Source: Thermodesulfobacteriota bacterium (GTDB lineage Bacteria; Desulfobacterota; WTBG01; CAIYCZ01; CAIRTM01). Taken from it: a stretch of DNA of 32,678 nt. The translations under genes and the position numbers were made by a program. Position 1 is the stretch's first letter. Each line of letters starts with the position of its first letter. Below are positions 1-8,016 of the stretch, piece by piece. The notes under the pieces are model-generated. The model saw nothing but the letters and a program-made list of their open reading frames with translations, was not told the DNA's origin and did no database searches. Location of the stretch: the NCBI GenBank assembly GCA_028278025.1, contig JANQFE010000105.1, positions 1 through 32,678 of the forward strand, in the 5' to 3' direction.

Positions 1-90
1 CAACCTGATACCGCAGGCTGCAGGCGTGCCGAAAGGTTTCTCTGTAGTAAACACTAGGAGATAGTGTGTTCACTATATGCTGACGAATAA

Positions 91-137
91 TGCGGGCTAG
101 GTGCTCACTGAAATATCCAGAAGTTACTATATTGCTG
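91..137 (+). repeat. Dispersed repeat, copy A
   Basis: About 46 bases matching 10329-10374 in the same orientation, roughly 80% identical by eye. The best-conserved block is the word GAAGTTACTATAT and its flanks, with TATCC and GTGCTC upstream. On the minus strand both copies read in one frame as a peptide containing IVTSGY followed by EH, so the repeat could be a coding remnant. Confidence 0.45.
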
Positions 138-262
138 AAGTCTCTAATGTAAATTTCTGTCCCGTCTATTATAAACGTAACAAATGTGAAACTGAGGGTA
201 TCTAATATATAGAGAGAGAAATTTTTGGGAGAGATCAAAACGAGCTAAGCACAAGATGCATT

Positions 263-291
263 ATTATGCAAATAATACTAAATATTGTCAA
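263..291 (-). promoter_or_regulatory. Possible sigma70-type promoter (minus strand)
   Basis: On the minus strand TTGACA (286-291) is followed after 17 bases by CATAAT (263-268). The -35 box lies inside the inverted repeat TTGTCA-AAATA-TGACAA at 285-301, so a repressor bound there would occlude it. No convincing gene start follows within the window, which keeps confidence low. Confidence 0.25.
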
Positions 292-364
292 AATATGACA
301 AAATAATGTATCTAAACAATAAAATCGGCTACATTAATGACATTTTCGGTTTTGATCGTGTTAA

Positions 365-393
365 TTGCTATTTCTGGTAATTAAGAGTATTAT
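365..393 (+). promoter_or_regulatory. Candidate promoter of the FecR/DUF6600-like gene
   Basis: TTGCTA (365-370), a 17-base spacer and TATTAT (388-393) lie about 35 bases before the start codon of the first gene; a GGGAGA ribosome binding site follows at 415-420. Confidence 0.4.
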
Positions 394-428
394 ATACATA
401 GGTAAAGTAATAAAGGGAGAATGATCCC

Positions 429-2228
429 ATGAAAAAAACCCCCTATATCTTCTATTTGTTATTTGTGACGAGTGCTTTAACTGTTTTTGGCTTTTTTCCT
501 GAGGCATACTGCCGGCAGCATCCTTGGGAAGGCTCTTATGTCAGTTACCTGCATGGCACTGCTTATGGGCGTGCCGACTCAGATGAAGAGTTCGGAGTAC
601 TTGAGCGCAATATGCCGCTCCAGGAAGGTGACGAGCTGTTAACAAGAGAAAATACGTTTATGGAGATTGCCCTTTCTAACGGGGTAATGGTATGGTTCAA
701 TTCAGGTACTATTCTTAAGCTTGATAAAATTTATAACAAGCCTGTTGTCGATTTTGAGCTTGGAGAATTCTTTCTGCACAACCCCGGTGAATCCCGCAGC
801 AACACTACAGTTACTATAGGTTACGAATCCTCCCGCAGTGTTTATATTTACCCGGACAGCCTTGCAAAACTGTCTTTGGGTGAAGACGGTGAGTTTTCTC
901 TGGAGGTGTGGAAAGGAAAGGCTCAGATTGCAATTGATAGCGGGATTATTTCTGTTGAGAAAGGCAAACGCCTGAGCGTCCGGGCGGACGGCACATCACT
1001 TTACTTTTCCTCCTTTTCGTTAAGTCCCCGGGAAAATTTTGAAAAACTCGCTCTAGCCCACTACAAACAGATTGATAAGCATGATACCACTCAGTATGTT
1101 AAGGAACCGATTAATGGTATTTCACGACTGCATGATTATGGCGACTGGTATTATGATGCCCATGTCAGCAGCTATGTATGGAGACCGAGGGTAGGTGGAT
1201 ATTGGAGGCCGTTCTTATACGGGCGCTGGATTTATCATCCCTATGGTGCTTACTGGGTTTCATATGATCGCTGGGGCTGGGGTCCCTATCACTATGGAAG
1301 GTGGTTCAGGGATGGGCTGGGGCGCTGGGTATGGGTCCCCGGATATCATTTCTCACCAGCACGGGTGCTGTTTTATTCCTATGGCAGCTATTATTTCTGG
1401 GCGCCCATGGGATTCGGTATCTATTATTATTCCTATCCATATGTTAAGGAGTGCGACTATTATGTCTTTGTTGATAAAGACTGTTTCTACGCCGAGTGTA
1501 AGAAGAATGATCATTCGGACGATACCCTCTACCACCGTCTGACTGAAAACGATTTTGACGGAAAAGATATTAAATCCCTGATTGCAAAGCCTCTTAAAGA
1601 GATTCCCCGAGTAGGCGATGGGATAAGGTTCAGACCTAAAAAACATGAGATACCTAAGAAAATAATCAACCGTGTGGCCCGGTTCAAGCAGCGAAGGTCA
1701 CCTGTTTGGTCTGCAAAATCTGCACTACCGGAGCGGATAAGCGCTGGACGGGTTTCTGTGCAACAACCCCTGCGCCGGGATACTGACAGAATACTGCGAC
1801 AAAAACCCCTGAGAAAACTCTCACAGACGGCTGGTAAATACCGCAAAAGCAGACGTGGAAGCTTTACCGTTATCAACAGTCCGAAACTGCGTGACAGTCG
1901 CAAAAGCCGGTTTGCTTTTTCAGACCGCCGGCCACAAACCGTTAAAACCCCGGCACGGAATTTTCTGAAGGAGAAGGTTCTGAACAGATCCTCATATGCA
2001 ACTCAACGCAGAGAGAGACTCCAAAAACCACTGACAACCGGAACGGCACTAACTCGCAAGAGCTTACAGTCTTCTTCTCAGAGGCCCGGGAGTCGATTCG
2101 TAAATCGTAAAACCTCTGGGAGAACCTCGGCACGGCGGTCTTTAAAAACCGGTCGTGTCGCCAATGCACTAACGACTGCGGCACCCCTGTCTCGCCTTAA
2201 GGTAAAGTCCTTTTCATTCAACCGGTAG
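429..2228 (+). CDS. Secreted FecR-domain / DUF6600-like protein with basic tail
   Basis: 599 residues. Residues 1-28 form a signal peptide (basic start, hydrophobic core, cleavage near EAYC), so the protein is exported. Residues about 50-190 have the beta-rich pattern of FecR-like domains (QEGDEL, then NGVMVWFNSGT). Residues about 235-345 are packed with Trp, Tyr and Gly (for example GGYWRP, WGWGPYHYGRW, WVWVPG), the pattern of the DUF6600 family often found after FecR domains. From about 390 to the end the chain is rich in Arg, Lys and Ser and looks disordered and strongly basic. No anti-sigma transmembrane topology or neighbouring ECF sigma gene is present, so a classical FecR signalling role is unlikely; a periplasmic or surface role is inferred. 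The start is set by GGGAGA nine bases upstream. Confidence 0.75.
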   Translation: MKKTPYIFYLLFVTSALTVFGFFPEAYCRQHPWEGSYVSYLHGTAYGRADSDEEFGVLERNMPLQEGDELLTRENTFMEIALSNGVMVWFNSGTILKLDKIYNKPVVDFELGEFFLHNPGESRSNTTVTIGYESSRSVYIYPDSLAKLSLGEDGEFSLEVWKGKAQIAIDSGIISVEKGKRLSVRADGTSLYFSSFSLSPRENFEKLALAHYKQIDKHDTTQYVKEPINGISRLHDYGDWYYDAHVSSYVWRPRVGGYWRPFLYGRWIYHPYGAYWVSYDRWGWGPYHYGRWFRDGLGRWVWVPGYHFSPARVLFYSYGSYYFWAPMGFGIYYYSYPYVKECDYYVFVDKDCFYAECKKNDHSDDTLYHRLTENDFDGKDIKSLIAKPLKEIPRVGDGIRFRPKKHEIPKKIINRVARFKQRRSPVWSAKSALPERISAGRVSVQQPLRRDTDRILRQKPLRKLSQTAGKYRKSRRGSFTVINSPKLRDSRKSRFAFSDRRPQTVKTPARNFLKEKVLNRSSYATQRRERLQKPLTTGTALTRKSLQSSSQRPGSRFVNRKTSGRTSARRSLKTGRVANALTTAAPLSRLKVKSFSFNR

Positions 2229-2264
2229 GATTGCAAATTTGTGACTTACAATATGCCGAATCCG

Positions 2265-2292
2265 TGCAATGTAATGCTTATGTACAATTGCA
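2265..2292. other. Hairpin between FecR-like and GGDEF genes
   Basis: TGCAATGTA pairs with TACAATTGCA around a nine-base loop, with one bulge. No T-run follows on either strand, so this is not a typical intrinsic terminator; it may be a transcript-processing structure or chance. Confidence 0.25.
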
Positions 2293-2357
2293 TTCTGGCC
2301 GAACCGTAGTAGTGTATCCGGTGTTTTTATCCTTAAATCTTGTAAGGGCCATATAAA

Positions 2358-3440
2358 ATGCCAACAGAAATGCACCACAACCTCCCCGTAACCGGGGTCG
2401 ATCACAAAGAGGAAATTGAGCAGGATGAACTGCGGGGGTTTAGTCGTACGCTTGCCGGTATTGAGTGGCTTCTCGCAATACTGGTAATGCTCTACCTTAA
2501 ATTGCCAGGAACACTGGTTGACAATGAATTGGCGATACTCAGTGCTCTTGTGGTCTTTGTGCTGTTTATAATTGTATTTCACTATATGTTCTTTAAGCAT
2601 ACCGATATCAAGTGGAAGCTTGCTGTGGAAACCTGGGCTATGATTGCATTTATCACTTTTGTGCTCTGGCAGACCGGCAAGATTGAAAGCCCCTTGGTAA
2701 GCCTGTATTTTCTTGTCATTATTACAGCTGCGACTACACTTGGAAAAAAGATTACCCTTCTTGAAGTCGGACTGATTTCAGCATGCTGCCTGTTGCTGAG
2801 CTTTTCTCCATCAGTGCTTGAGACATTCTCAGTTTCCCGTATCACCGGCCCGCTTATTCAGCTTTTTCCTTTCTGGCTGGTGGCCTATTTGATTACAATG
2901 CTCTCCCGGGAGTCACGGCTGGCTAAAGTAAAAATACAACACCTGTCTCAGACCGATTATCTGACAGGGCTCTGGAACATGAGGATGTTCTCCTCACTTT
3001 TACAAAAAGAATGTGAACGCTCAGCCCGCTATAAGCACCCCTTTGCCATTTTAATGCTTGATGCCGACAATCTGAAGCCGGTGAATGACACCCATGGGCA
3101 TGAAGCCGGAAGCAACATGATAAAGCTGCTTGCAAAGACGATCCAAGAGCAACTGCGCAGCAGTGATACCATTGCCAGGTTCGGCGGGGATGAATTTGTT
3201 GCTTTGCTGGCTGAAACAGATTGCAGCAAAGCCGCTATAGCAGCTGAAAGGATAAGGCATGCGGTTGAAAATACCCCGCTTATCATATCAGGTGAAACAG
3301 CAGGGGTAACCGTCAGTATCGGCATTGCCGGTTTTCCTGACCATGGGATAGCCGGCGAGGAGATAATGAATAAGGCTGATAAAGCACTATATCAGTGCAA
3401 GAGAAGCGGAAAGAACAGGGCAGCTATAGTATCAGAGTGA
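2358..3440 (+). CDS. Membrane-bound GGDEF diguanylate cyclase
   Basis: 360 residues. The N-terminal half holds about six hydrophobic segments (about 33-50, 58-79, 88-105, 112-127, 134-150, 165-182), followed by a GGDEF domain from about 195. The active-site GGDEF is intact at 276-280, the metal-binding Asp lies in LDAD near 235, and the product-inhibition I-site RSSD is at 267-270 with the usual five-residue spacing. It should therefore make cyclic di-GMP from two GTP and be feedback-inhibited. No EAL domain is present. The membrane half does not match a named sensor (such as MASE) that I can be sure of, so the stimulus is unknown. It starts 129 bases after the previous gene and may be co-transcribed or have its own promoter. 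The next gene is convergent. Confidence 0.9.
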   Translation: MPTEMHHNLPVTGVDHKEEIEQDELRGFSRTLAGIEWLLAILVMLYLKLPGTLVDNELAILSALVVFVLFIIVFHYMFFKHTDIKWKLAVETWAMIAFITFVLWQTGKIESPLVSLYFLVIITAATTLGKKITLLEVGLISACCLLLSFSPSVLETFSVSRITGPLIQLFPFWLVAYLITMLSRESRLAKVKIQHLSQTDYLTGLWNMRMFSSLLQKECERSARYKHPFAILMLDADNLKPVNDTHGHEAGSNMIKLLAKTIQEQLRSSDTIARFGGDEFVALLAETDCSKAAIAAERIRHAVENTPLIISGETAGVTVSIGIAGFPDHGIAGEEIMNKADKALYQCKRSGKNRAAIVSE

Positions 3441-3556
3441 TAACGCAATGGCTTTCAGAAAAACTGATTGAAGGGTACGGTTAGATCTAAAATGCCTGAA
3501 GGGCCTCTAACATTATATGTAATCCCGCATTCACAATCTAAAATTCAAAATAGTTT

Positions 3557-4702
3557 TCATATCCGTATAAACCACCGTCGTCGATACATGATATAGAGTA
3601 TAAACCACCACAGAAACACATAGGTACACGCAAAGGCCAGCGAACCATTCAGATTGCCTGCCCAGGAGGCAAAGAGGTTTTGATATATCCAGCTATAGGT
3701 GCTGATGGTATTCTGATCAGTACTGATACATGTTTTCAGCAATGTGTGGGCGCCAAGGCTTGAGGCAACAAAAACAAAAATAGCATTGCGTCCCAACACC
3801 TCACAGGAGTATCCCAACCAGCACCAGCTTCGAACCTCAATAATCTCATACCATGCCGCAAAAACGAGCAAAGCCCATCCGGCAGTAAATACTACGTATG
3901 AACTGGTCCACAGTGCTTTATTAATGGGAAAAACAAGGTCCCACAGCCCACCGAAGCCTAAACAGGCAAGACCGGCAAGAGCAAGTTTCACGCTGGTTGT
4001 TGTTTTTACCTTCTGCCGATGAAGCCACCGGGCTGTACCGTAGCCTGCAAGTACAGTCACCGCAGCGTTAAAACTGCTACTGATGCCTTCAGGGTCGTAG
4101 GGGCCGCCTCTATACATATGAGAGGGTGTTAAGAACAGACGGTCAATGTAGGCAGGGAGGTTGCCTGCCGGTGTAAGCATCCCGACGCCGTATCCGGGCA
4201 CCGGAATAAGAGACAGTGCGGCCCAGTACCCCAAAAGCATTACTATACCAAGCAGCCATATTTTTACAGTTGAGCAATTAATAACAAGTATACCCGTTAA
4301 AAGATATGTCAGAGCAATACGTTGCAGGACCCCCATAATACGTATTTTGTTGAGATCAAACACAGGATCATTACAAAGGTAATCAAGCAGAAGGGGAAAA
4401 CAGTTGAGCACCATGCCGAGCAAAAAGAGTACACTGCAGCGTCTCATTATGTACCTGTAAGAAGCAGGAGTTTTTGCAGTCCTTGCTAAGGGAAAAAACA
4501 TCGCGGAACCGGTAATAAACAGAAAGAATGGAAAAACAAGATCAGCCGGTGTGCACCCATGCCAGTCAGCATGTCTGAGAGGTGTATACATATGCTGCCA
4601 GCTTCCGGGAGTGTTGACGATGATCATAAAAGCAATTGTCATGCCCCTGAAAACATCCAATGATCTCAAACGCGGGGTGTTGCCGGATACAGTGTACATC
4701 AT
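3557..4702 (-). CDS. DUF5009 / heparan-alpha-glucosaminide N-acetyltransferase-like membrane protein
   Basis: 381 residues with about ten hydrophobic helices. The start (LRSLDVFRGMTIAFMIIVN, then HADWHGCTPADLVFPFFLFI) is the hallmark of the DUF5009/HGSNAT family of multi-pass acyltransferases; the His in the ADWHG segment corresponds to the region of the proposed catalytic His in the lysosomal enzyme. Family members move acetyl groups from cytoplasmic acetyl-CoA to amino sugars across a membrane; the bacterial substrate here is unknown, cell-wall sugars being a reasonable guess. The start codon is one of two adjacent ATGs and has no clear Shine-Dalgarno sequence, but the conserved domain begins within 12 residues, so it cannot lie much further in. 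The upstream region is shared with the divergent histidine kinase gene. Confidence 0.85.
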   Translation of the reverse strand: MMYTVSGNTPRLRSLDVFRGMTIAFMIIVNTPGSWQHMYTPLRHADWHGCTPADLVFPFFLFITGSAMFFPLARTAKTPASYRYIMRRCSVLFLLGMVLNCFPLLLDYLCNDPVFDLNKIRIMGVLQRIALTYLLTGILVINCSTVKIWLLGIVMLLGYWAALSLIPVPGYGVGMLTPAGNLPAYIDRLFLTPSHMYRGGPYDPEGISSSFNAAVTVLAGYGTARWLHRQKVKTTTSVKLALAGLACLGFGGLWDLVFPINKALWTSSYVVFTAGWALLVFAAWYEIIEVRSWCWLGYSCEVLGRNAIFVFVASSLGAHTLLKTCISTDQNTISTYSWIYQNLFASWAGNLNGSLAFACTYVFLWWFILYIMYRRRWFIRI

Positions 4703-4719
4703 TAGGAGAAATGTTTTTT

Positions 4720-4771
4720 ATACATATCATCACTGCAATCCTGACATGCAGCAGTGCAATACATATCATCA
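4720..4771. repeat. 13-bp direct repeat in a divergent promoter region
   Basis: ATACATATCATCA occurs exactly at 4720-4732 and 4759-4771, 39 bases apart, with an imperfect inverted repeat (CACTGCA and TGCAGCAGTG) between. It lies between the start of the membrane acyltransferase gene and the promoter of the histidine kinase, so it is a candidate regulator binding region. Confidence 0.35.
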
Positions 4772-4819
4772 TACTCTGGAAAAGTGAAGTTTTGAAAAGA
4801 GTCATGGACGGTTGCCTGC

Positions 4820-4848
4820 TTGACTTTTTTAATGTCTTTTGCTATTTT
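4820..4848 (+). promoter_or_regulatory. Candidate promoter of the PAS-GAF histidine kinase operon
   Basis: TTGACT (4820-4825), 17-base spacer, TATTTT (4843-4848). Transcription would begin near 4855, inside the longest possible reading frame of the kinase gene, which supports the downstream ATG at 4941 as the real start. The surrounding DNA is very T-rich, so a chance match is possible. Confidence 0.35.
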
Positions 4849-4940
4849 TTGCTTTAAAATCAATTATTTTCTTATTTTCTGTTGTTAATATAGTTTTTAT
4901 CACTACCACCTATATTTTTTTATCTCCAGAGGCAGACTCG

Positions 4941-7295
4941 ATGCGTTTCCAGGATAGTGGCACAAAAAGGAATCAAACGATTGCAGGTACTATTCAGTAT
5001 TATGATTTTTTAGATAATGTTTTTGAGACCACCGGTGACGGCATTGTAGTGACTGATCTTAACGGGCATATAGTAAAAGTAAACAGAGCCATAACCAAGC
5101 TGCTTGGCTATTCAGAGAGATATATGAGGGGCAAACACACGGTGGAATTTGTACCCCGGGAGTATACCCCTGGGCCTGATGCGGGTAAGTGGATCACACA
5201 GGGATACATTAACAATTATGAGTCACAATGGCAGAGGAAAGACAAGCGTATTGTAGATATTGAGATGAATATCAGGGCTATAAAAGATACTGCAGGCAAC
5301 CTGGTCGGCTGGGTTGCATCCGTTCGGGACATTACTGAACGCAAGCAGGCAGAAAAAAAAATACAAGTTTCAGAAAAAAAATACCGCCAGCTATATGAAT
5401 CCCTCAGAGACGGTTGTATAGCAACAGGTATGGATAAAAAGATAGTTGAATACAACGCGGCATTCAAAACAATGTTGGGCTATAGCGACAATGAGCTTTA
5501 CCGCTTAACCTATGAGGACATCACTCCTAAAACATGGCATACATTCGAAGCACAGATAGTTGCCGAACAAGTACTCACAAGAGGATATTCCAACACGTAT
5601 GAAAAAGAGTATATACGAAAGGACGGCACCATATTTCCGGTTGAAGTCAGAACGTATCTTACCAGAGATGAACAGGGTGCCCCCTCCGGGCTGTGGGCTT
5701 TTGTGCGGGATATTGCCGAGCGCAAGCAGTCGGAGGAAGCCCTGCGGGAAAGTGAAGCGCGCTTCCGGGCTATTGCCGAATCGACCTCTGATGCAATTGT
5801 TACGATAGATAGTAAGGGCGATATTGTTTACTGTAATAAAGGTGCAACCGAGATATATGGATACCAACAGCATGAGATGCTGGGCAGCCCTGTTCACATA
5901 CTTACGCCGGCACGTTTTAAAAAGTATGATAAAGAAATAATACAGATGATGCTCAACAGACAGGTTGTGAAGACAACTAAGAAGCCGATTGAAATAACCG
6001 GCTTACGAAAAGACGGCAGAGAATTGCCGATGGAAAGCTCTTTTTCAATATGGCAGGCAAATGAAAATATTTTTTCAAGTGCCATTTTGCGTGATATTAC
6101 TGAACGAAAACGTATTCGAGATGCACTGGCACGGGTTAATATATGTTTTTCACGGTTTGGTCCGAATGCCCAAGAAAATATTACCCGTATTATTAAAACT
6201 TCAGGTATGCTCTTTCAGGGGACGTTTGCACTCTATATCAAGCGCACTGGGAAAGCTTTTCGTGTGCAGTCAGGCTGGCGGTTGCCCAGAGGAGTAAAAG
6301 GCAAAAACAAACTTACCGATTCCTGGTGGACGGCTCTGTTCCGTCAAAAAAATGCCGGGATTCCTAAGGTTGTACATGCTCGTCGCAAAGCTTCTCAGGC
6401 AAGTACGGATACCATATTCAGCACGTATAAAATCCGGATGTATATCAGTACTCCGGTTGTTGCGCATGGTGTAAAAGCCGGTGTATTATGTGTGGCATAT
6501 AAGGAAAGCCGGATTTTCAACCCCGATGAACTTGAGTTGTTTACGATCCTTGCACGGGCACTTGGTATTGAAGAAGAGCGGGTGCAGGCAATTGAGAGAC
6601 TGGAAGAAAACCAAAAACGGCTGCAGCTTTCTGAAAAGCGTCTCAGGGAATTTTCAAGAAGAATTCTTTCAATTAGAGAGGAGGAAAAAAAGAAATTTTC
6701 GATGAATTTACACGATGAATTGGGTTCTCTGGTTATATCCCTTGGCAGCATGTTAAGCATTGCTGAGGATGATATCCAGTGTGGGCATAAAAAAAGTGCC
6801 CTTGCAATACTCACCAGAACAAAAACGATGCTCGAGCAATCAATTACCAAGCTGAAGGGCATAGCAGCCGACCTCAGACCACCTGACCTTGAAATTTTGA
6901 GTCTGCCCGAGGTTCTGCAGGATTTTTTTGAACAGATCGAGCGACAGACTAATCTCACGATAAAGTTTCATAATAAAGGAGCTGAAGACAGAGAGTACGG
7001 CAATACGGCAATCGTTATTTACCGGGTTGCCCAGGAAGCTTTTACAAACATAATTAAGTATGCTCAGGCTACAAGAGCAACTGTACGACTGACTTCTAAG
7101 AAGAATAATACTTTATATTTTACCATACGGGATAATGGAAACGGGTTTAATGTTGAAAAGATCCTGCAGAATCCCCGGAGAAACAATCTAGGGATCCAGG
7201 GCATGAAAGAAAGAGTTGAATCCGTGGGCGGGACTTTTCATATTACGTCACGGCCCCAAAAGGGATCAGAGGTTTCAGTAATAGTACCGTATTAA
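4941..7295 (+). CDS. PAS-PAS-PAS-GAF sensor histidine kinase (HisKA_3, NarL-partner type)
   Basis: 784 residues from this ATG. Three PAS domains lie at about 19-136, 145-262 and 268-392, the first two ending in the typical RDITERKQ or RDIAERKQ linker. A GAF-like domain follows (about 400-540), then a coiled coil and a HisKA_3 dimerisation domain with phospho-acceptor His591 in NLHDELGS, and an HATPase_c domain to the end (DNGNGF, LGIQGMKERV). It should autophosphorylate and pass the phosphate to the response regulator encoded 16 bases downstream. A longer frame beginning with TTG at 4839 would add 34 residues including a hydrophobic helix; I prefer 4941 because AGAGG lies nine bases before it and a promoter-like sequence overlaps the TTG. 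If the TTG start is right the kinase is membrane-anchored. No haem or metal ligand pattern stands out. Confidence 0.88.
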   Translation: MRFQDSGTKRNQTIAGTIQYYDFLDNVFETTGDGIVVTDLNGHIVKVNRAITKLLGYSERYMRGKHTVEFVPREYTPGPDAGKWITQGYINNYESQWQRKDKRIVDIEMNIRAIKDTAGNLVGWVASVRDITERKQAEKKIQVSEKKYRQLYESLRDGCIATGMDKKIVEYNAAFKTMLGYSDNELYRLTYEDITPKTWHTFEAQIVAEQVLTRGYSNTYEKEYIRKDGTIFPVEVRTYLTRDEQGAPSGLWAFVRDIAERKQSEEALRESEARFRAIAESTSDAIVTIDSKGDIVYCNKGATEIYGYQQHEMLGSPVHILTPARFKKYDKEIIQMMLNRQVVKTTKKPIEITGLRKDGRELPMESSFSIWQANENIFSSAILRDITERKRIRDALARVNICFSRFGPNAQENITRIIKTSGMLFQGTFALYIKRTGKAFRVQSGWRLPRGVKGKNKLTDSWWTALFRQKNAGIPKVVHARRKASQASTDTIFSTYKIRMYISTPVVAHGVKAGVLCVAYKESRIFNPDELELFTILARALGIEEERVQAIERLEENQKRLQLSEKRLREFSRRILSIREEEKKKFSMNLHDELGSLVISLGSMLSIAEDDIQCGHKKSALAILTRTKTMLEQSITKLKGIAADLRPPDLEILSLPEVLQDFFEQIERQTNLTIKFHNKGAEDREYGNTAIVIYRVAQEAFTNIIKYAQATRATVRLTSKKNNTLYFTIRDNGNGFNVEKILQNPRRNNLGIQGMKERVESVGGTFHITSRPQKGSEVSVIVPY

Positions 7296-7311
7296 AAAAG
7301 GAGGAAGAGAC

Positions 7312-7965
7312 ATGTCGATTAAAGTAATTCTTGCTGATGATCATGATGTTGTCAGAGAGGGGATCCGAAGAATTATTACCCGGAAGGCCAAAGATATTGA
7401 TATTATAGGTGAGGCTTCAACCGGCAAGGAGGTTTTTAGCATTGCTCGGCAAAGGCCTGCGGATCTCTACCTTCTTGACATATCCATGCCCGAATTAAAC
7501 GGCATAGAGACGACATACAGGCTCACAAGGAAATATCCTAAAAGCAAAGTAATCATACTGAGTATGCACGACGACAAGAAATTTGTGGAGAAAGCGCTGC
7601 AATGCGGAGCAAAGGGATATTTGTTAAAATCACATGCAAGCGATGAAGTAATTTCTGCAATCCGCGAGGTTTATGGAGGGAATTATTACTTAAGTGCTCA
7701 AATATCAAATTTTGTAGTTAAAAACTTTATTCACAGCACCCGGCAAAAGCCGCCGAAAAAGAATCAAAATGAGCTTTCTACGCGAGAAAAAGAAATTGTG
7801 CAGCTTATAACGGAGGGTTTTAATAACAGAGAAATAGCATCACGATTAAAAATTTCTGTTCACACTATTCATGCCCATAGAAACAATATTATGAGTAAAC
7901 TTAATATCCATCGGCAAGCTGACCTGATACGTTATGCCTATAAGGAAGGTTTGGCTCAACTGTGA
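7312..7965 (+). CDS. NarL/FixJ-family response regulator
   Basis: 217 residues. The receiver domain (1-120) has the acidic pair in LADDHD, phospho-acceptor Asp56 in YLLDISMPELNG, and the conserved Lys in GYLLKS. A LuxR-type helix-turn-helix domain occupies about 150-212 (LSTREKEIVQLI, NNREIASRL, VHTIHAHRNNIMSKL). A strong AAGGAGGA ribosome binding site lies upstream, and the gene follows the kinase gene by 16 bases, so the two are almost certainly a co-transcribed cognate pair. Targets are unknown. Confidence 0.93.
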   Translation: MSIKVILADDHDVVREGIRRIITRKAKDIDIIGEASTGKEVFSIARQRPADLYLLDISMPELNGIETTYRLTRKYPKSKVIILSMHDDKKFVEKALQCGAKGYLLKSHASDEVISAIREVYGGNYYLSAQISNFVVKNFIHSTRQKPPKKNQNELSTREKEIVQLITEGFNNREIASRLKISVHTIHAHRNNIMSKLNIHRQADLIRYAYKEGLAQL

Positions 7966-8016
7966 TTCTATACATGCGTAATAATAAAATCATTTCTTGT
8001 TCCTCCATGAGAAATA

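Larger units (their letters stand above)
1..428. other. Left-edge intergenic region
   Basis: AT-rich stretch before the first clear gene. It holds one copy of a dispersed repeat (91-137), a TTGTCA-N5-TGACAA inverted repeat (285-301), a possible minus-strand promoter (263-291) and the promoter of the downstream gene (365-393). On the minus strand a frame stays open from about position 246 to the window edge without an ATG or a Shine-Dalgarno sequence; it could be the start of a gene lying mostly outside the window, or a translated repeat. I do not call it as a gene. Confidence 0.5.

Noticed and set aside
1..246. Partial minus-strand gene at the left edge
   Set aside because: The frame is open and a promoter-like sequence lies before it, but there is no ATG or ribosome binding site and part of it is a dispersed repeat; kept only as a finding.
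1195..1542. Open frame of 115 codons inside the FecR/DUF6600-like gene
   Set aside because: It overlaps the Trp/Tyr/Gly-rich segment in another frame, has no ribosome binding site, and its composition reflects the biased codons of the real gene.
2214..2600. Minus-strand open frame spanning the FecR-GGDEF gap
   Set aside because: It overlaps the start of the GGDEF gene antisense and shows no domain or ribosome binding site.
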